Source: Malus domestica
Taxonomy: Eukaryota > Streptophyta > Magnoliopsida > Rosales > Rosaceae
DNA: 64,000 bases
Assembly: GCF_042453785.1 (NCBI RefSeq)
Contig: NC_091671.1
Location: forward strand, 40,442,501-40,506,500
Reading direction: 5' to 3'
The position numbers were made by a program, and so were the translations under genes. Below are positions 57,110-64,000 of the stretch, piece after piece (position 1 is the first letter of the stretch; every line of letters begins with the position of its first letter). Below the pieces are notes generated by a model. The model searched no databases and was not told the origin of the DNA. It saw only the letters and a program-made list of their open reading frames with translations.

Positions 57110-60100
57110 GTGAAACAGGCTCAACCGAAACAATACATAAACATAACACTTAATTTTTTGGAAAACATTTCTCAAAAAAAAAAAAAAAAAGAGGCTCGAG
57201 CCTCCTAGGGAAGAACTTTGAGATGTACTCAAAACTGTTTCTTCTTATTAGGCCTGTGCTTGTCAAACTGCGTAATGAACTTGTTTGCTAGTCATTTCAC
57301 GTTAGGAGAAGCACCTGTTAGATGTTAGATGCTTACTCATAAAACACTTGAAAGTATTATTATTTTTTTCTGTTCATATGAAAGTCCTTGGAATTATTAT
57401 TATTTTTTTGTGTGGTTAAAGTCCTTGGAATTTTGAATGAAGTACTTGGTTATGGAAATTGATGGTAGATCCATATTCAAATTTTTACTAGTTGAGTTGA
57501 CATAAAGGGCATATTGATACAGAACAAAATGTCACTATCGATCGAATGTAATTCGTACTGAGATAAATCCATCATTTTCAGAAACTTATCCAAAGTTTAA
57601 ACTTAAACTAAAATATCCTTAACATGTATATGTATATATATATATATATATATATACCAGTAAATACATGCAAGTAACTTGATTTTATTCACTAGATTTA
57701 GAGGTTATGATTGAGGGGTTTTCTTTGTGATTTACATAAATGAGTATTTTGGCAAATTAACAGAAGTGTGTTTAAAATGGCTTAAATGTTTCTGGTGAAA
57801 ATGTTCTTATAACCAATTTTTAGTAAAAATGCAAGTAAATGATAAACTTCTTACATGAAGCACTTTAAATGCTTTTAGAATCAAAAAACATTTTCGCTGA
57901 AATCACTTTCAATCATTTTAACAGTACTTTCAAACGAGTCCATAAACTTATCGAATACTTTTAATCGAGTTGGAAATTTAAATTGACCGCTTGTAGCTTT
58001 TAGAAGTAGGTAGATAAATTGAAAAGGAATAAGAATTAGGTCCCAATAACTAATTGAGTACGTATGACCCTAAAGAAGATGCCGCCTCAAAAGGTCAACA
58101 AATGGCCTAATGGCCTAATGCTACAATTGAAGGCAATTTGTTGAAACTTGGAGTAGTTTGGACGCTTCATTTCCCCTTGTGTCGTGTTTAGTTTCATTCT
58201 CCTAGTTAATTTATGTGTTACATCATTACTAGTTGATAAAATTCTAAGAATAACTAGTATGATATTATTTTTCTCTCTCTCGCTCTCGCGTCACATGAAT
58301 CTATCTGCGGGTTTGTATCCCCCTCTATTTGATTTTTTTTTTTTTACAATTTTCATTTCTAAGGATTCGTCGCTAAGGTAATTGACTCCCCTTACGTAAC
58401 TTAGCAATTGGTCACGATGCCCTTGATGAATATGACACTTTACTTTCTTTTCTTTTTCTTTTTCTTTTGGTGAATATGGACGTGCACATTCCCTTTCCCC
58501 TTCCCGTTTTATTATCCATGCACCACTCGATCGACTAATACTATTTGTTACTAAGTTTAAGTGAAAATTGGCTTCGATCTATCTTATACAGTTGAAGTTT
58601 TGAGCCAAGTCTTACATTAACTCCAAGTACTTTGTATATTTTTTTTAAAGTCTATTTTAAAGTCTTGTTATGTCCCTTTTTGTCTTGAACCTCTGTCTCA
58701 AAATTACATTTTTTAAACCAGAGTATTTGTAAGTCTTCGTTTCACATGTCCAAACCACCTTAACTAATTTTCTCGCATCTTATTTTCAATTGTGGGTGAG
58801 TTACTTAAAACACAGCAAAAATTTCCATGAATATTTAATACCAAGTTTAAGTGAAAAATTGCTTCGATATATCGGATAAACATGAAGTTTTTGCCGTTAA
58901 ATTTTAATTATTGATTTTTTAAATAAGACTTTAGCCACTGAAAAATACCATAGCAAATAAGAAAATCTGGAGTTTAATTTAAGTTAATAAAATAATATGA
59001 CTAAAGAAGGAAGCAAGATGGAGGGAGCTAGGGTGGGGGGTATCTCTCTCGTTTTCTGTACTGGGGAAGTGGGGATCCTTATTACAAAATTAAAACGATG
59101 GACAGTTGTCTTAAGAATCTTAACCAGCAGATATATGGTACTAATTTGCCCACAAAAATAGTATTAGTTTGTCTTAAGAATCACCTAATTAGTCAATAAT
59201 TGTAATTTAATTAACTAATGGAGGTCAACTTAAAGTGTTAGAAAGTACTTAATTTGAAGGTCCATGTGCTCATGCTCAACATTTCTCATCTAGGCGTTGC
59301 GAGTCCATGCATGAATCCAAATGAGAACTCGGGTCAGAGTTTCACCTATGTTTTCACTTTATATCTTTTCCTTCTTTTTAATGCCTAAGGCTTTAAACCC
59401 TAATTATATAAAATCACAGATATATATTAAGCAAATTCATATTTTTTACTTTGGTGAAAGTTCCTTATTGGATACAAGTGCACCAAATAAACTTCAAATT
59501 GCGTTGATAAGTAAATGATCTTTACCAATTGAGCTGCAATCACTTTATTAGACATCGTTGGAAGTCTAAACATGAATCGTTCGTAGCTCAATTTATTTAT
59601 GAAGAATTCATTTGATATTCTTGTCGTCTATGTAGTTTGCATGTTGTTTTTGTCGTATGTTGATTTGGGTGAGTTAGTTGAAAGAAAAAAAGTCGTTTCG
59701 TAGTAGAAGAATTTGAGTACAAATCTTATGCACTCAAAATTCTTTATGGTCTCTTTGTGACCTATCTCATTTGTTGATACTAGTCCACTTATTTAAATTT
59801 CACTTGATAGTTTTAACTCTTCAACTTATCTTCTCAATTAAAAAAATGAAAACATAATGTTAAATTAAGTCGAAATAACATGTATCAATCAAGTGGAATA
59901 ATCACAAAGAGGCCAGAAAGAAATTTGGTTGCCGAAGATTTAAACTCAGTGAATTTGAGGTGCATCATGCATGTTAACGAGACCCACAAAGATAGGGTTT
60001 TGGTTTGCACGTCGGAGGACAAAGGAGCATTCACATAAAATCGACGTTGATGTAGCTGCGCCGTACACGTGAGTTAATTATATTAACGACGTCGCACGTT

Positions 60101-60140
60101 TTTCTGCCAAAATTGGCCACCAATCGCCATGATTGAGGGA
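57110..60140. other. Gene-poor AT-rich DNA
   Basis: No gene, RNA gene or clear element recognised. A short (AT)n run is at about 57630-57655. Confidence 0.4.
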
Positions 60141-60141
60141 C

Positions 60142-60353
60142 AAGGATTGTCTGCCATCTTTGTCCTCGTGCCCTCCTATACCCTCCTGTTTGTATGATCA
60201 CGGTTAAGCTCACGTCAACATTTTATATTATTATTTTTTTTGTCTTATTATTTCTATATAAAAATAATATAAAATGTTGACGTGACTTAACCGTAACCAC
60301 ACAAAATAGAAGGGTACAAGAGGGCATGGAAACAAGAAGGGGAGACAATCCTT
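60142..60353. mobile_element. Foldback MITE, about 212 bp
   Basis: AAGGATTGTCTGCC through CGGTTAAGCTCACGTCAACA pairs with TGTTGACGTGACTTAACCG through GGAGACAATCCTT, leaving a small AT-rich loop. Same family as 11393-11621. Confidence 0.7.
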
Positions 60354-60359
60354 GATTGA

Positions 60360-61074
60360 GAGCCCACATAGTACTAAATTGATCATTCAGACTTCAAACA
60401 CAACTTTTTCATTTTTTTGAAACCATCACAACTTTTTCATAACCATGCATCGTGGATGCAGATTCTAATGCTCACCCATGAACATCGTACTTTCATTTAC
60501 CAAGAAGAATATTATTAATTTACAAAGAGAATACTCATTTATTAATGCCCTTTCTTTTGAGAAAATTAAAAATTCGAGTGTAAGTCTAGAGAGTTTGCTC
60601 TATTAGAGTTTTAATTTCTGAATAAAAGAATCACGATAAACTCGTTATAATGTAGAGTAATGTTTTTTTTGAAAAACACTAATGTTAGAACTTCTAAAAT
60701 AAAGAGTATCATTGGACAAATGAGAGACGGAAATCCTAACAGAGTTACACAAATAATTATGTCTCCACATTATGACAATTTCAAAGATTAATACTCACGA
60801 ATTTTTATGTAGAAACTAATCTCAAATTGGATGAAAGCTCATAACCCAATACTCACATATTTTTTCCTTTACCAATATTTTTTTCTTTAGTTGTTATTTT
60901 TATGGCCTATTCTATGACCAACGTCCAAAGTAGGGGTGAGTTTGGTTTTAATCGTTTAGTTTTTTTAACCGAAAAGTGAACCGAAATTACTATTTGTTTG
61001 GCTTTTTCAGTTTAATTTTTCTCGATTCGATTCAGGATTTTTTTATCTAAAAATTGTTATTTTTTAACCAAATC
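60360..61074. other. Gene-poor AT-rich DNA
   Basis: No feature recognised. Confidence 0.4.
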
Positions 61075-61079
61075 AAACC

Positions 61080-61368
61080 TGTTACATCCCACATTGTCCA
61101 GAAGAGTGGATCCTCTAAGCCTTATATGTACATTCTCATCTCTACCTAGCACGAGGCCTTTTGGGAGCTCACTGACTTTGGATTCCATAAGAACTCCAAA
61201 GTTAAGTGAGTACGAGATTAATCCTAGGATGGGTGACCCACTGGGAAGTTCACGTGTGAGTTTCCAAAAACAAAACCGTGAGGGCGTGGTCGAGGCCCAA
61301 AGCGGACAATATCCTGCTATGGTGGAGTCGAGCCCAAGATGTACTGGGGCCCAAACCGAAATGTGACA
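61080..61368 (+). mobile_element. Cassandra TRIM solo LTR with 5S-rRNA-like core
   Basis: Starts TGTTACATCCCACATTGTCC and ends CCGAAATGTGACA, 289 bp. Perfect duplication AAACC at 61075-61079 and 61369-61373. The middle (about 61172-61262) follows 5S rRNA, including GAACTCCAAAGTTAAGTGAG (A-box region) and AGGATGGGTGACC (C box) then CTGGGAAGTTC. Cassandra elements are known for 5S-derived promoters in their LTRs. There is no internal domain or second LTR. Confidence 0.88.
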
Positions 61369-61373
61369 AAACC

Positions 61374-61532
61374 TCTGTAATCAGTGTGTTTTTCGGTTTT
61401 CATATTTTAAACCCACCCCTAGTCCCAAGCCTTCTAATTTTAAACTCCTCCCACCCACCGGATTTTAGGCAACTTGTAGTGGACATGCCCTTACCCTAAT
61501 AATTCCTCCCTTATTGTTTATAATATTTGTTA

Positions 61533-61580
<48 letters not shown>

Positions 61581-63870
61581 TTGGAACTGTCACATATGAC
61601 TGCAATGTGCAACCTTTCTCATACATAAAAATTATGAAGCCCACTTAATGACATAATGAATTGTAGTTGTAGAGGGCTTATTAGGCACATCAAACTTGAA
61701 ATCCATTCGCTTGGTGCCAATAAGTTAATTTATTTGTGAAAGTTGAGCAAATAAATACAATTAGGTACCTTTTAATTCTATAATTTATTGTTTATTCTTG
61801 TTTTAGTTTATATATCATCAACAACTTTGTCTAACAAGTATATTAATATAAAGCCAAATTGTTATAAATGTGAGAATTTTCTTGGCTATTCTTGTCGGGG
61901 TTGGTCCCCACGAAATTCAAAATTTCAATTTTAGGTTTTTCCATTTATTTTTTATTTTTTACGAAGAACATTTTCGAGTTAAGTACGGAAACTATTCAAA
62001 ACAACTATATATCGTTTTAAAAATTGTATATGTGTTATGTTACTAGCATTATGACGTGGCAGATTAACAAAGGGCGTTTTACTGACATGTCATCTAAGGA
62101 GCTTTGAGTAGTCTCTAAATCAGTCATTTTTTAACTTAAGCCCTAAATTCACTTGCCTAAAAGGGTCCATTTGAGAATTTAAAGTTCATTGATGGTCGTA
62201 TTAGTGAAATCACAAAAACGTCCCTCAGAATTTTGTTCAAATCATCACTTAACAATGGCAATGCCATCACCTGACATTAGTTATATCATTATTTAACACT
62301 AATGACGTTAGAGAACAATTTTGAAAGATTAAACCAATTTAATTTTTTATTTTTTTAATGGAGTAGTCATTTGTACTTAAAATTCGAAGCTCAATTTATA
62401 TTCGACCGGAAGAAATTAATAGTTTTTAGGTTAAATGTAAAACGGTCCAATGCATAAAAATAGACCGTCCTATTTGTTTGACATATAGATTTCTGCAAAT
62501 AAAACCCATCAAGGCTATTCAAAACATAAAAGATGAACTGTACGTGACCAGACTATTCATTACGTATGTGTCTGCTGGTATCTACCTAAACGACATTACG
62601 GCCGTCCAAACGCTCCAAGCACTGTGGTCGATAACATGCTGTCAATTTTCTGTAAGGAAAATGACTTCCAATACTTTTAAGTAAAAATATCCAAATTAAA
62701 GTCTGTTTAAATGGGGTTTAGACAGACTTTCACATTTAATGTCCACAATTTCAAGATGTGGAATAAGTTTTAAGAAGTTAAAGTTGTATGGTATTGATCC
62801 AAAATTAACTATTCTCACAGTTGATCACATGTATGTAGAGATTTTTTATGTCGTTTAAATGTTAGACGGTGAAGCCATTAAGACTAGATCTTTGTTGGAT
62901 GAGAAAATGTCTCACGTACATGGAGTTTGCCGTACGACATTGCCATTATATATGATAAAAGAATGAAGATAATATGTTGTTCAAGATAACCAAAATTAAT
63001 TTTAGAATGTTTGATAACTGTTTCGTTTATAATTTTTGTTATTTTTAACTTGTTTTTGCATTGATGTTTTAGTTTTGATATGTCTCCCTCCTCCCTCATC
63101 ATCGATAAATTTTTTTAGTATCCGGTACACCAGATGTCATAATACAAATGGTTGTAAATTTCTTTTTAAGTATCTAACCACTTATATTATGATACTTGAT
63201 GTACCAGACCGTGTTTTCAGGACACTTAAGAATCTCTCATCGTCATCATTCTTTATCCCTTTCTTCTCAATCACTAGCACTAAAAATTAAATCGAAAAAC
63301 AAAGTAGTTACTAGAAGAACCCTTAATATGTACAAGACAAGTCAGTTTAAACCAAGCTCCAATAATGTCATGAAGAACCAAATTTGAGAACCGATTGAGG
63401 CTGAGAAATCTTTGTACTATTACCAAGTCCAGTCTTCATTTGTCGCTCAGGCCTCCATGTTACGTATTAATAATGGCAACGACTTCAATAATTGCTTGCT
63501 AATTTAAAAAAACAGGATTACAAGTGGTGACATAACGAGTAACGACGCTGAATCCTACCAACCACTGCAAACATGAAGAAGAAAATAAATACCTGCAACA
63601 ACAAACATCAAACTGGTCGAATTCATTATGGCTCTCTTTTGCAACCACAGGTGTGCATGGTTGTTGATCCCAGCTCCACCTCCTGCGTCAACTATGGTTA
63701 AATTGTAGTTTATCATGAGTGTTTATCAAGGTTGTTGATCAGTCTTTAAAAGTCATGGAGGTAATTACTGATTGCATCGAGACCTTTTGAGATAAAAACT
63801 CTATAGCTCAATGTTGGGTGGCATGACATTCTCGTTTAAATATAGGCCGGCTGAACTTGTGATTGTTCCT
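61374..63870. other. Gene-poor AT-rich DNA
   Basis: (AT)n microsatellite at 61538-61579. No gene, RNA gene or other clear element seen. Confidence 0.4.
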
Positions 63871-64000
63871 TGTTGAGAGTAGTCCCACATCGGTGAGGGA
63901 AAATGTTTGCTATGTGCTTATATGGTCTTGGGCTACTCCCCATATTGCCAATTGATTTTATGGTGGAACCCCAATTTCATCATTCCCAAAAATCCAAGAC
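63871..64000 (+). mobile_element. Start of an LTR, probably Ty1/copia, cut by the window edge
   Basis: TGTTGAGAGTAGTCCCACAT followed by CGGTGAGGGAAAATG is the usual opening of a plant copia LTR. The other end is beyond base 64000, so the class and the target duplication cannot be checked. Confidence 0.55.

Noticed and set aside
61172-61262. 5S rRNA gene
   Set aside because: Only part matches and it is diverged; the exact AAACC flanks and TG...CA ends show a Cassandra LTR.

Overview
This is a nuclear window from a flowering plant. The genes carry many GT-AG introns and the proteins match plant-only families. The transposon families, especially the LTR element with the antisense coiled-coil ORF, and the eudicot-type gene set suggest a rosaceous tree such as Malus or Pyrus. 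That species guess is inference. I used the sequence alone; gene names rest on recalled family similarity.

Eight host genes are supported. Left to right: the 3' part of the gamma-tubulin complex gene GCP4 (+, 181-2189); a leucine-carboxyl-methyltransferase-like SAM enzyme (-, 2917-5035); the photolyase/blue-light-receptor-like PHR2 (+, 11877-14301); an intronless DYW-type PPR protein (-, 29978-31693); ribosomal protein eL22 (-, 32964-34419); the OEP16-4 type preprotein/amino-acid channel protein (+, 36689-38075); a monoacylglycerol-lipase-like hydrolase (+, 44804-48903); and the Golgi UDP-glucuronate decarboxylase UXS2 (-, 49728-53890). PPR, OEP16-4, lipase and UXS2 appear in the same order as Arabidopsis At3g62890, At3g62880, At3g62860 and At3g62830 (from memory), so the right half looks like a conserved gene block stretched by transposons.

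Most of the rest is mobile DNA, and several insertions can be read to the base. A PIF/Harbinger-type element (5301-6482, TAA/TAA) carries a broken copy of the Fe-S assembly gene AE7-like. A long solo LTR (7726-9960) split an older MITE. A non-autonomous LTR retrotransposon E1 (15688-29348, TSD AACTC) carries gag, a broken antisense ORF and large minisatellite and palindrome arrays. A younger element E2 (23625-28034) is nested in E1 and carries fragments of at least three host genes: a PYL abscisic-acid receptor, a PPR protein and the mitochondrial calcium uniporter MCU. A hAT element (34611-35723, TSD ACCCCAAC) sits at the edge of the eL22 promoter and carries the last two exons of a SAS10/Utp3-type gene. 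A MULE-like foldback element (about 39985-43424) is split by another solo LTR (40341-42614, TSD ACCCA). A Mutator-type MITE (50457-50923, 9-bp TSD) lies in a UXS2 intron. A Cassandra solo LTR with its 5S-rRNA-like core is at 61080-61368.

The main themes are repeated gene-fragment capture by three transposon classes within 30 kb, and two U12-type introns starting ATATCCTTT: one in the live UXS2 gene and one inside the captured AE7-like fragment. From 54 kb to the end I found no host gene, only AT-rich intergenic DNA with MITEs and LTR pieces.
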